8,623 nt of DNA from Burkholderiaceae bacterium (GTDB lineage Bacteria; Pseudomonadota; Gammaproteobacteria; Burkholderiales; Burkholderiaceae): contig JASLEM010000583.1 of NCBI GenBank assembly GCA_030151165.1, forward strand, positions 1-8,623, given 5' to 3'. Shown here piece by piece: positions 1 through 6,315 of the stretch. Made by a program: the position numbers and the translations under genes. The notes below the pieces were generated by a model. It saw nothing but the letters and a program-made list of their open reading frames with translations. It was not told the DNA's origin and searched no databases. Numbering within the stretch: position 1 is the first letter of the stretch; each line of letters starts with the position of its first letter.

Positions 1-62
1 GCGATCCGCCTCGCCGCGGGCGCGTTGCCGGCATCGCTCGCCGGCGCGGCGAGGCGGATCGC
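1..62. repeat. Perfect 18-bp inverted repeat (stem-loop)
   Basis: Bases 1-18 (GCGATCCGCCTCGCCGCG) are the exact reverse complement of bases 45-62, separated by 26 bases that include the palindrome GCCGGC at 27-32. As RNA this would be a very stable hairpin on either strand. There is no T-run on either visible side, so it is not a classical intrinsic terminator. The left arm begins at base 1, so the repeat may extend beyond the window. It lies about 125 bp past the folK stop. It could be a dispersed palindromic repeat, an attenuation or termination structure, or a coincidence inside a GC-rich reading frame. Confidence 0.7.
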
Positions 63-86
63 GGGCCTGGACGGAGAGGCGGACAT
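1..86 (-). CDS. Possible 5' end of an unidentified gene (partial, runs off the left edge)
   Basis: An ATG at 84-86 on the minus strand opens a frame that stays open for 28 codons to the window edge. A purine-rich GAGGGGG stretch lies about 9 bases upstream of the ATG and could be a Shine-Dalgarno site. Third codon positions are almost all G or C, as in the neighbouring genes, but the opposite strand shares the same third positions, so this is weak evidence. The visible N-terminus (MSASPSRPAIRLAAPASDAG and onward) is Ala/Pro-rich and matches no family I recognise. In related bacteria a deoxynucleoside kinase or panB often follows folK; no P-loop or other motif is visible here, so no function is assigned. 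The frame also contains both arms of an 18-bp inverted repeat, which may mean the stretch is non-coding. Confidence 0.3.
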   Translation of the reverse strand, partial: MSASPSRPAIRLAAPASDAGNAPAARRI

Positions 87-188
87 GGTCAGCAACCCCC
101 TCGGATCGTCGTTCTGGCGTCGGTGCGTGTCTCCGCCGCTGCGGCACCCCGCCGGATTCGCGCGAGCCTCGTCGGCCGGATCCCCGGT

Positions 189-710
189 TCAACCCGCCAC
201 GCGCTCGATGCGCTGCGCCGCGTCCCGCCGCACGCGCGCCAGCAGGTCGGCGACCCGCCCTGCGCCGGGGATCTCGCCGCCGGGCCACAGCTCGGCGAGC
301 GGCTCCAGCACGAACGCACGCTGCGCGGCGCGCGGGTGCGGCAGCTCGAGACGCGCATCGGCCTGACGCAGGCCGCCATCGTCGCCCCGCACGCCGAACA
401 GCAGGATGTCGAGATCGAGCGTGCGCGGCGCGTTGCGATACGGACGCTCGCGGCCGAAGCGCAGCTCGATGGCCTGCAGCGCGTCGAGCAGCGCGTGCGG
501 CGCGAGCGTCGTCTCGAAGCGCGCGACGGCGTTCATGAAGTCGGGGCCGCTCGCGTCGACCGGCGCGCTGCGCCACGTCGACGACAGCGCGAACGAGCTC
601 GCCCCCGTCGCCGCATCGGCCCGCGCGAGCTCGCGCAGGGCCTCGGCCGCCGCGGCCAGCGTGGCGCGCGCATCGCCGAGGTTGGCGCCGAGACCGACGA
701 AGACGGCCAT
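189..710 (-). CDS. folK: 2-amino-4-hydroxy-6-hydroxymethyldihydropteridine pyrophosphokinase (HPPK)
   Basis: FolK moves pyrophosphate from ATP to 6-hydroxymethyl-7,8-dihydropterin, the step before dihydropteroate synthase in folate synthesis; it is cytosolic. From the start chosen here the protein has 173 residues. The family signatures are in order: GLGANLGD (6-13), FMNAV (58-62), FGRER (85-89), the magnesium-binding PRTLDLDILLF (95-105, with D99 and D101), and LPHPR (123-127). The chosen ATG at 710 puts the first beta strand (AVFVGLGAN) right at the N-terminus, as in known FolK proteins, and leaves 67 bp after the pcnB stop. The frame stays open upstream to ATGs at 806 and 830, which would add 32 or 40 Ala/Thr/Pro-rich residues and overlap pcnB; no start has a clear ribosome-binding site. 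The function is secure, the start less so. Confidence 0.95.
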   Translation of the reverse strand: MAVFVGLGANLGDARATLAAAAEALRELARADAATGASSFALSSTWRSAPVDASGPDFMNAVARFETTLAPHALLDALQAIELRFGRERPYRNAPRTLDLDILLFGVRGDDGGLRQADARLELPHPRAAQRAFVLEPLAELWPGGEIPGAGRVADLLARVRRDAAQRIERVAG

Positions 711-777
711 GCCCGACGGCGGCTCGGCGAGAGGCGCGCGCGCCGCCGACACCGTGGCGCCCTCGCCCGCCGCGGCC

Positions 778-2709
778 TCAGGCGTCGTGCTCGGCGTCGC
801 CGCCATCGGACGTGTCGCCCGAGTCGTCATCGTCGTCGTCCCGGAATGCGGGCGACGCGGACGCGGCCTTGCGACGGCTGCCGCCGCCGCGACGGCGGCG
901 CGTGGTGCCGGCCTTCTTCTCGACCTTGTCCAGCAGCGAGCGCGCGGCCGCGACGTCGGCCTCGGTCGCGCCCGGTGCGATCGCGGCGAGCGTGAGATCG
1001 GCGCATTCGCGCAGCAGTTCCTGCGTCGCGGTGAGCGGCGGCGCCCCCTCGGCGACGGTGCCGAACGGCAGGTCGCCGTTGTCCAGCATCGCGCGCAGCG
1101 CGGTGCGGTCGGTCTCGGTCGCGTGGTCGGCGATCGCGGCGCGCGCGGTGGCCGCGAACTGCAGCGTCTTCTGCTTGGCCGGGCTCAGGCGCGGCGGCTC
1201 GGTGCGCGCGGGCGCTTCCGTCGACGCGACGGCGACCGCGCCGTCGGCTTGCGCCACGGCCTTCAGCGGCCGCGGGTCGCGCGCCGGCGCCTTCTCGCGC
1301 GGCTTGGCGGCCTGCAGCTTGCGCGCGGACTCGACCAGCGCGCGGCGCTTGTTCTCGTCGCCGAGCGAATAGTCTTCCCACCAGGTGACCAGTTCGCCGT
1401 CGATCTCGCCGGCGTCGGCACGCAGGCGCATGAAGTCGAACGCGGCGCGGAAACGCGACTGCTCGACCATCGCGGCGGGCGAGCTGCCGGTGCGCTTGTC
1501 GAAGCGCGGCTGCATCATCCAGATCTCGCGCATGTCGCCGGCGAGCTTGCCGCGGCCGGAGATGTCGCCGATGCGCGCGTCGAACGTCGCGTCGATGGCC
1601 ATCTGCAGCGCGGGCGTCGGCGCCTCGCCGTCGTCGCGGAACGCCTGCCAGCGCGACGAAACCTCGTGCCAGAAGATGCACGCCATCAGGAAGCTGGGCG
1701 CGACGGGCTTGCCTTCGTTGACGCGGCGATCGGTGTCGGCGAGCGCGCGGTTGACGAACGCCTCGCGCGCCGGGTTGTTGGCGATGCCCTCGAAGTGCGC
1801 GTCGAGGATCGGGAACACCTTGCGGTCGAGGCCGTACTTCTTCAGCACCTCGATGCTCGCCAGCGCGTGGCCGGTCTGCAGCAGCTTGATCATCTCGTCG
1901 AACATGCGCGACGACGGCACGTTGGCGAGCAGCGCCTTCATCTTGCGGATCGGCGCCTCGGTCTTCGCCTCGATCTTGTAGCCCATCTTCGCGGCGAAGC
2001 GCAGCACGCGGATGATGCGCACCGGGTCTTCGCGGTAGCGCGTCTCCGGGTCGCCGATCATGCGCAGCAGCCTGGCCTTCGAGTCGGCCATGCCGCCGTG
2101 GTAGTCGACGACGATCTGCGTCTGCGGGTCGTAGTACATCGCGTTGACCGTGATGTCGCGGCGCGCGGCGTCCTCGATCTGCGGGCCGAAGGTGTTGTCG
2201 CGCAGCACGCGGCCACTCGCGTCGACCGCGTGGCTCTTGCCGGCGAGTTCCTCCTTGGCGGTCTTCTCGTTGCCCTTGATCGCCGGCGCGGCGGCGTCGG
2301 GTGCGTTGTCGACGTAGGCGCGGAAGGTCGACACCTCGATCTTCTCGTGCTCGCGGCCGCGGCCGTAGATCACGTGCACGAGGCGGAAACGGCGGCCGAC
2401 GATGAAGGCGCGGCGGAACAGCGCCTTCACCTGCTCGGGCGTGGCGTTGGTGGCGACGTCGAAGTCCTTCGGCTCGAGCCCCACCAGCAGGTCGCGCACC
2501 GCGCCGCCGACGATGTAGGCCTCGTAGCCGGCGTCCTGCAGCTTGCGGCACACGTTGACCGCGGGCTCGATCAGGAGCTTCGGGTCGATCTTGTGCTGGT
2601 CGACGCCGAACTCCTTGCGCTGGCCCAGCGAGACGCCCTCGGGCATGCCCGATTCCTCCGGCGCGGCGGGCGACTTGCCCAACAGTCGATCGATGAATTT
2701 GCGGATCAT
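778..2709 (-). CDS. pcnB: Poly(A) polymerase I, with long C-terminal extension
   Basis: PcnB adds 3' poly(A) tails to RNA fragments and regulatory RNAs, giving exonucleases a foothold; it belongs to the class II nucleotidyltransferase group with tRNA CCA-adding enzymes. Visible motifs are IVGGAVRDLL (66-75), the catalytic DFD (D82, D84) followed by VATNATPEQV, RRDITVNA (183-190), and the RYREDPVRIIRVLRFA block (224-239) that begins the helical region. The protein has 643 residues against about 450-520 for the usual enzyme. After about residue 465 comes a Pro/Ala linker, then a helical segment (about 510-600), a basic patch with RRRRGGGSRRK (604-614), and an acidic tail with six consecutive Asp (624-629). 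The ATG overlaps the upstream phosphatase stop (ATGA), with a TGAGG Shine-Dalgarno 8 bases upstream. PcnB rather than a CCA-adding enzyme is supported by the basic tail and the folK/hda neighbours. Confidence 0.95.
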   Translation of the reverse strand: MIRKFIDRLLGKSPAAPEESGMPEGVSLGQRKEFGVDQHKIDPKLLIEPAVNVCRKLQDAGYEAYIVGGAVRDLLVGLEPKDFDVATNATPEQVKALFRRAFIVGRRFRLVHVIYGRGREHEKIEVSTFRAYVDNAPDAAAPAIKGNEKTAKEELAGKSHAVDASGRVLRDNTFGPQIEDAARRDITVNAMYYDPQTQIVVDYHGGMADSKARLLRMIGDPETRYREDPVRIIRVLRFAAKMGYKIEAKTEAPIRKMKALLANVPSSRMFDEMIKLLQTGHALASIEVLKKYGLDRKVFPILDAHFEGIANNPAREAFVNRALADTDRRVNEGKPVAPSFLMACIFWHEVSSRWQAFRDDGEAPTPALQMAIDATFDARIGDISGRGKLAGDMREIWMMQPRFDKRTGSSPAAMVEQSRFRAAFDFMRLRADAGEIDGELVTWWEDYSLGDENKRRALVESARKLQAAKPREKAPARDPRPLKAVAQADGAVAVASTEAPARTEPPRLSPAKQKTLQFAATARAAIADHATETDRTALRAMLDNGDLPFGTVAEGAPPLTATQELLRECADLTLAAIAPGATEADVAAARSLLDKVEKKAGTTRRRRGGGSRRKAASASPAFRDDDDDDSGDTSDGGDAEHDA

Positions 2710-3383
2710 GCGAAAAGCCTCAGGAGACGCCAGCCACGTTCATTCGCCGCGGCCTCGAGCGCGGGCGACGGGTTCGTCGCGACGGCGTCGGTGGCCCGCG
2801 CCATGAGCGGCAGGTCGTTGATGGAATCACTGTAAACGCTGATGCGCTCGAAATCGCCCCAGGCGAGCCCCTGCTCCGCCAGCCACGCCTCGACGCGCAC
2901 GACCTTGCCGTCCTGGTAGGTCGGCACGCCCTTGATCGCCCCGGTGACGGCGCCGGCGGCGTCACGCTCGAGCTCGATCGCGAGCAGCTCCGGCACGCCG
3001 AACGCGTCGGCGATCGGGCGCGTGACGAACTCGTTGGTGGCGGTGACGATCGCGACGAGGTCGCCCTGCGCCTGGTGCCTGCGCACGAGGTCGATCGCCT
3101 GCGGCGTGATCATCGGGCCGATGACCTCGAGCATGAAGCGCTCGTGGATCGCCGCCTGTTCCTCGGCGCTGCGCGTGCGCCAGACCGAGGTCGCGAACTC
3201 GACGTACGCGTGGACGTCCAGCCGGCCTTCCTGGTAGGTGCGGAAGAACTCGTTGTTGCGCACGCGCCAGGCGTCGGCGTCGGCCCAGCCGATGGCGACC
3301 ATGAACTCGCCGAAGGAATGGTCGGAGTCGCCAGCGATCAGCGTGCCGTCGAGGTCGAACAAGGTCAGGTTGCGAGCGGTCAT
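2706..3383 (-). CDS. HAD superfamily subfamily IB phosphatase
   Basis: A 225-residue member of the haloacid dehalogenase phosphatases, of the phosphoserine-phosphatase-like IB group that includes Caulobacter CicA. Motif I is FDLDGTL (9-15), with nucleophile D10 and acid/base D12. Motif II is IVTATN (112-117), motif III probably K160 in DGK, and motif IV YSDSINDLPLM (184-194) with D186 and D190 for magnesium. The helical cap lies between motifs I and II. No signal peptide is visible, so it should be cytosolic. The substrate cannot be read from the sequence: phosphoserine, histidinol phosphate or another small phosphoester are all possible. It overlaps hda upstream and pcnB downstream by 4 bases each (ATGA), so its expression is probably tied to both. 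The family call is firm; the substrate is unknown. Confidence 0.93.
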   Translation of the reverse strand: MTARNLTLFDLDGTLIAGDSDHSFGEFMVAIGWADADAWRVRNNEFFRTYQEGRLDVHAYVEFATSVWRTRSAEEQAAIHERFMLEVIGPMITPQAIDLVRRHQAQGDLVAIVTATNEFVTRPIADAFGVPELLAIELERDAAGAVTGAIKGVPTYQDGKVVRVEAWLAEQGLAWGDFERISVYSDSINDLPLMARATDAVATNPSPALEAAANERGWRLLRLFA

Positions 3384-4108
3384 GCGGACGCGTTCTCTTC
3401 GTTGAGCATTCGTTTGAGCAGCGGCACGGTGACCGCGCGTTTCTCGGCCAGCGCGAAGCCGTCGAGGCGATGGAGCAGGTGCATCAGGCTCTTCAGGTCG
3501 CGGGCGAAGCGGGTCAGCAGGTAGTCGAGCACCTCGTCGCCCAGCACGACGCCGTGGCGCTTCGACTCCTGCTGCAGCGCGACGCGCGTCTCGTCCTCGG
3601 CCAGCGGCCGCACGGCGTGCACCGGGCCCCAGCCGAGGCGCGTGCGCAGGTCCTCGCGGACGTCAAGGTCGACCGGCGGCAGCCGGCCGGCGGACGCGAA
3701 CTGCACGCCCAGCCGCGCGCCGCTCGACTCCGCGTGCACGGCCTGCGCGAGCGCGTCGCCCGCGCGGCTCGCCGCCTCGACGAACAGCGTGAACGCCGCG
3801 TGCTGCTGCGTCGGGCTCCAGGCCTCGGCGCCATCGAGCAGCACGAGCGCGGTGTCGTCGGCGAGCGTCCACGGCGCGGGGGTCGCGGCGTCGAACCACT
3901 GCGCCTTGAGGCCTTGCGTGATCGCGCGCGCCGCCAGCTCGCGCAGCAGCTGCGTCTTGCCGCTGCCGGCGGGCCCCCAGAGGTAGATCGGCGCGCCGGG
4001 CCAGGCCTGCTCGCGCAGCTGCGCGACGACGGCCGCGTTCTCGCCCGGCAGGAAGCCGGCGAACGGCGGCAGGGGATCCCAGGCGAGATCGAGGATCAGC
4101 TGTTTCAT
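3380..4108 (-). CDS. hda: DnaA regulatory inactivator Hda (AAA+ protein)
   Basis: Hda, bound to the DNA polymerase sliding clamp, stimulates ATP hydrolysis by DnaA and so prevents re-initiation of replication. This 242-residue protein has the expected parts: an N-terminal QLILDL (3-8) that fits the clamp-binding motif, Walker A GPAGSGKT (45-52), a Walker B-like ALVLLDGAE (87-95), a sensor-1/box VII stretch with REDLRTRLGWG (151-161) carrying candidate arginine-finger residues R155 and R157, and a C-terminal sensor-2 region starting RFARDLKSL (200-208). It lacks the DnaA DNA-binding domain, which separates it from DnaA itself. The stretch between Walker B and sensor 1 (about 115-138) seems longer than in the E. 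coli protein. The ATG at 4108 overlaps the stop of the upstream membrane protein gene (ATGA) and no Shine-Dalgarno is visible, suggesting translation by coupling. Confidence 0.93.
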   Translation of the reverse strand: MKQLILDLAWDPLPPFAGFLPGENAAVVAQLREQAWPGAPIYLWGPAGSGKTQLLRELAARAITQGLKAQWFDAATPAPWTLADDTALVLLDGAEAWSPTQQHAAFTLFVEAASRAGDALAQAVHAESSGARLGVQFASAGRLPPVDLDVREDLRTRLGWGPVHAVRPLAEDETRVALQQESKRHGVVLGDEVLDYLLTRFARDLKSLMHLLHRLDGFALAEKRAVTVPLLKRMLNEENASA

Positions 4109-5160
4109 GTGCGGTAGAAGACGCTGGCGCGGTAGGCCGCCATCCCGCGGCGCAGCGCGACGACCGCGACCGCGCTCACCGGCAGCGCCACGAGCACGCC
4201 GACGAAGCCGAACACCTCGCCGAACGCGAGCAACGCGAGGATCACCGCGAGCGGGCTGAGGCCGATGCGTTCGCCGACGAGGCGCGGCGTGAGCACGAAG
4301 CTCTCGAGCACCTGGCCGAGCGCGTAGACGGCCGCGACCTCGGCGACGCCGTGCCAGCCGGTGAACTGGATCGCGGCCGACATCAGCGCGAGCACCAGCC
4401 CGGTGGTGTAGCCGAGGTACGGGATGAAGACGGCCAGGCCGGTGAACACGCCGATCGGCCACGCGAGGCTGAGGCCCGTCAACATCAGCCCGAGCGGGTA
4501 GAACAGCGCCATCGCGCCCATCACCGAGATCTGGCCCTTGAGATAGCCGCGCAGCATGGTGTCGCACTCGCCGAGGAAGGACGACCACGACGCGCGCGCC
4601 TTCAACGGCACGAGGTTCCACGCGGCGGCGGTGATCTTCTCGGCGTCGATCAGCAGGTAGAACGCGAGCACCGGCACCAGCACCAGGAAGCCGACGATCG
4701 TGGCGAGCCAGCTGCCGCCGATGCGCGCCGAGCTGAGCAGCTTGGCGCCCAGGCCTTCCATGTTGCCGTCGAAGGACTTCAGCAGCCAGTCCTTGACCGT
4801 GTTGGTGTCGACCTCGACGCCCCACTTCGCGAGCCACGGCGCGATGACGTTGTTGAACTTGTCCAGCATGCCCGGCCACTGCTTGCTGAGCAGCGGCAGC
4901 AGCGTCGTGATGATCGGCACCAGCAGCAGCACGAGCACGGTGACCAGGAACATCGCGAGCAGGATCGTGAGCGTCGCGGCCAGCGCGCGCGGCACGTGGC
5001 GGCGCTCCAGCACGCCCACCAGCGGCCACAGCAGGTACGCGACGACCAGCGACAGGATCATCGGCGTCAGCGCCGAGCCGAGCAGCCACAGCAGCAGCGC
5101 GGCGCCCACGGCCAGGGCCAGCCAGGTCAGTGCGCGTTGCTGGGCGTTGGTCAGGGTCAT
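4105..5160 (-). CDS. AI-2E family (PerM-like) membrane transporter
   Basis: A 351-residue integral inner-membrane protein of the AI-2E transporter family, whose members include E. coli PerM and TqsA. Hydrophobic segments are seen at about 11-30, 31-48, 62-90, 151-172, 210-232, 236-263 and 303-337, with the soluble amphipathic stretch at about 92-148 that is typical between the third and fourth segments. A conserved-looking PYLG sits at 247-250, and the segment around ESFVLTPRLVGERIGLSPL (286-304) is characteristic of the family. The substrate cannot be inferred; members export quorum signals or ions, and many are uncharacterised. The ATG at 5160 was chosen because it begins just before the first membrane segment; the frame extends to an ATG at 5247, but the added 29 residues are Pro/Arg-rich and unlike the family. 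PerM-like genes commonly precede hda in proteobacteria, and here the two overlap by 4 bases. Confidence 0.92.
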   Translation of the reverse strand: MTLTNAQQRALTWLALAVGAALLLWLLGSALTPMILSLVVAYLLWPLVGVLERRHVPRALAATLTILLAMFLVTVLVLLLVPIITTLLPLLSKQWPGMLDKFNNVIAPWLAKWGVEVDTNTVKDWLLKSFDGNMEGLGAKLLSSARIGGSWLATIVGFLVLVPVLAFYLLIDAEKITAAAWNLVPLKARASWSSFLGECDTMLRGYLKGQISVMGAMALFYPLGLMLTGLSLAWPIGVFTGLAVFIPYLGYTTGLVLALMSAAIQFTGWHGVAEVAAVYALGQVLESFVLTPRLVGERIGLSPLAVILALLAFGEVFGFVGVLVALPVSAVAVVALRRGMAAYRASVFYRT

Positions 5161-5196
5161 GTCGGCGTGTTCGGGTGGTCTGGCGATGAACGTCGG

Positions 5197-5221
5197 CCGC
5201 GCGACGGAGCGGTCGCCGCGG
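5197..5221 (-). other. Hairpin upstream of the PerM-like gene
   Basis: Bases 5197-5205 (CCGCGCGAC) pair with 5212-5221 apart from one unpaired C at 5217, giving a 9-bp stem with a 6-base loop. It would lie in the 5' leader of the PerM-like/hda run if transcription starts at the candidate promoter near 5280, about 37 bases before the start codon. Such stems also arise by chance in DNA this GC-rich, so a regulatory role is only possible. Confidence 0.35.
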
Positions 5222-5279
5222 GCGGGCGGCGATGGCGGCGCCCGCACCGCGGCCGGGGCCGTGCGCGGAACAACCGGGC

Positions 5280-5285
5280 ATTGTA
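5280..5285 (-). promoter_or_regulatory. Candidate -10 element for the PerM-like/hda/pcnB/folK run
   Basis: On the minus strand these bases read TACAAT, one mismatch from the sigma-70 -10 consensus, in a short AT-rich island (GAATACAATG) within very GC-rich DNA. It lies 119 bp upstream of the start codon at 5160, so the leader would be about 110 bases. No recognisable TTGACA lies 15-19 bases upstream; that region is GC-rich (CCGTCC at 17-bp spacing), so an activator may be needed or the promoter may be weak. Confidence 0.4.
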
Positions 5286-5305
5286 TTCGGCGCCCGGGGC
5301 CGGGA

Positions 5306-5320
5306 CGGCGGAGGCCGCCG
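5306..5320. other. GC-rich hairpin in the gap downstream of sirB1
   Basis: CGGCGG (5306-5311) and CCGCCG (5315-5320) form a 6-bp stem with a 3-base loop, 64 bases past the sirB1 stop. A second element, the perfect 12-bp palindrome CGAACGCGTTCG at 5353-5364, lies 20 bases past that stop. Neither is followed by a T-run on the minus strand, so they are at best weak or Rho-assisted termination structures. The first overlaps where the -35 of the next transcript would fall. Confidence 0.3.
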
Positions 5321-5383
5321 GCGGGCGGCGGTTCGACGCGCGCGCGGACGCCCGAACGCGTTCGCCAGCGCCCGGCCGTGCGC

Positions 5384-6253
5384 TCAGTGCCGCTGCGAGC
5401 GCGCCGCGAGGATGCGGCGCTGCAGCGCGTCGGCGTCGGCCGCCTCGGGCGTGTGGTCGAGGTACAGGCCCCAGTCGAACGCCGCCTCCTCGGTGCGGCC
5501 GAGGCCGTCGAGGATGTCGCCTCGCAGGCGGTAGTTGTCCCAGACCTCGGGCTCGAGCACCACCTGGCGGTCGAGCACGGCGAGCAGGCGCGGCATGTCG
5601 CCGCGGCCCTGGTGGATCTGCTGCAGGTTGCGCAGCATGCGGCCGATGATGTCGCGCGGGCCGGCGGCCTGCAGGAACAGGCCCAGCGGGACGTCGTACG
5701 CCGCGCGCATCGCGCTCGCCTGGCGCACGAGGTCGATGCGCTCCTCGAGGTCGCCGCGCGACAGCGACTGCCCGGTGAACGGGTCGATGACGACCTCGCC
5801 CTGCGGCAGCTTCAGCTTGACCAGGAAATGCCCCGGGAACGAGACGCCCTCGGCGCGCAGGCCGACCTGGCCCGCGATCTCGATGTACAGCAGCGCCAGC
5901 GTGATCGGGATGCCGCGCCGGCGTGCGATCACGTCGTGCAGGTAGCTGTTGGCAGGGTCGTGGTAGTCGTTGACGTTGCCCGCGAAGCCCAGCTCGTCGA
6001 AGAAATAGCGGTTCAGGCTGCGCACGCGGTGCAGCACCGGCGCGTCCGGCGCGAGGCGGCTCTTCAGCCGCAGCGCGAGGCCGTCGACCTCGGACAGCAC
6101 GGCCTCGACGTCGAGGTCGGGCGTCTCGTCCTGCGCGATCGAGATCGCCGCCTCGAGCAGCGGGAACTGCGCGTCGTCGGCGACGAGCGCGTTGAAATAC
6201 TCGAGCGCGCTCGGGGCGGAAAACGTGGGCGCGGGCCGCGGGACGGAAGCCAT
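5384..6253 (-). CDS. sirB1: SirB1 family protein (transglutaminase-like domain plus TPR)
   Basis: A 289-residue soluble protein of the SirB1 family, combining a transglutaminase-like fold with C-terminal tetratricopeptide-type helices. Family landmarks are LNRYFFDELGFAGN (80-93), NSYLHDVIARRRGIPITLAL (102-121), FPGHFLV (139-145) with the conserved His142, and VVIDPFTG (154-161) with Asp157. The helical repeats run from about 204 to 270 (LLAVLDRQVVLEP, RTEEAAFDWGLYLD). The protein contains no cysteine, so the Cys-His-Asp chemistry of true transglutaminases and cysteine proteases is impossible; it is more likely a binding or scaffold protein. The exact role of the family is not established. The ATG at 6253 lies 62 bp after the murJ stop, suggesting cotranscription; an in-frame ATG at 6289 would add 12 residues, and neither has a clear Shine-Dalgarno. 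Confidence 0.9.
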   Translation of the reverse strand: MASVPRPAPTFSAPSALEYFNALVADDAQFPLLEAAISIAQDETPDLDVEAVLSEVDGLALRLKSRLAPDAPVLHRVRSLNRYFFDELGFAGNVNDYHDPANSYLHDVIARRRGIPITLALLYIEIAGQVGLRAEGVSFPGHFLVKLKLPQGEVVIDPFTGQSLSRGDLEERIDLVRQASAMRAAYDVPLGLFLQAAGPRDIIGRMLRNLQQIHQGRGDMPRLLAVLDRQVVLEPEVWDNYRLRGDILDGLGRTEEAAFDWGLYLDHTPEAADADALQRRILAARSQRH

Positions 6254-6315
6254 GCGCGCCAGTGTAGACCCGGCGCGAAGACCGTGCATCCGCCGTTGGG
6301 GCGAGTCGGCCGACG

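Noticed and set aside
25..366. Plus-strand open frame at the left edge running into folK
   Set aside because: It overlaps folK by more than 170 bases in the opposite direction and shows no domain. Its G/C-rich third positions are shared with the minus-strand frame.
825..845. GTC/GAC trinucleotide run suggestive of a phase-variable repeat
   Set aside because: It encodes the acidic Asp tail of PcnB, is short and interrupted, and changes by whole codons, so it would not switch the gene on and off.
406..2835. An 809-codon open frame on the plus strand opposite pcnB and folK
   Set aside because: It is antisense to the clear PcnB, FolK and phosphatase frames, its product is Arg/Ala-rich low-complexity sequence without a domain, and long antisense frames are expected at this GC content.
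5161..5247. 29-residue N-terminal extension of the PerM-like protein
   Set aside because: It is Pro/Arg-rich, unlike the family, and the ATG at 5160 begins just before the first membrane segment. No conserved sequence supports the longer form.
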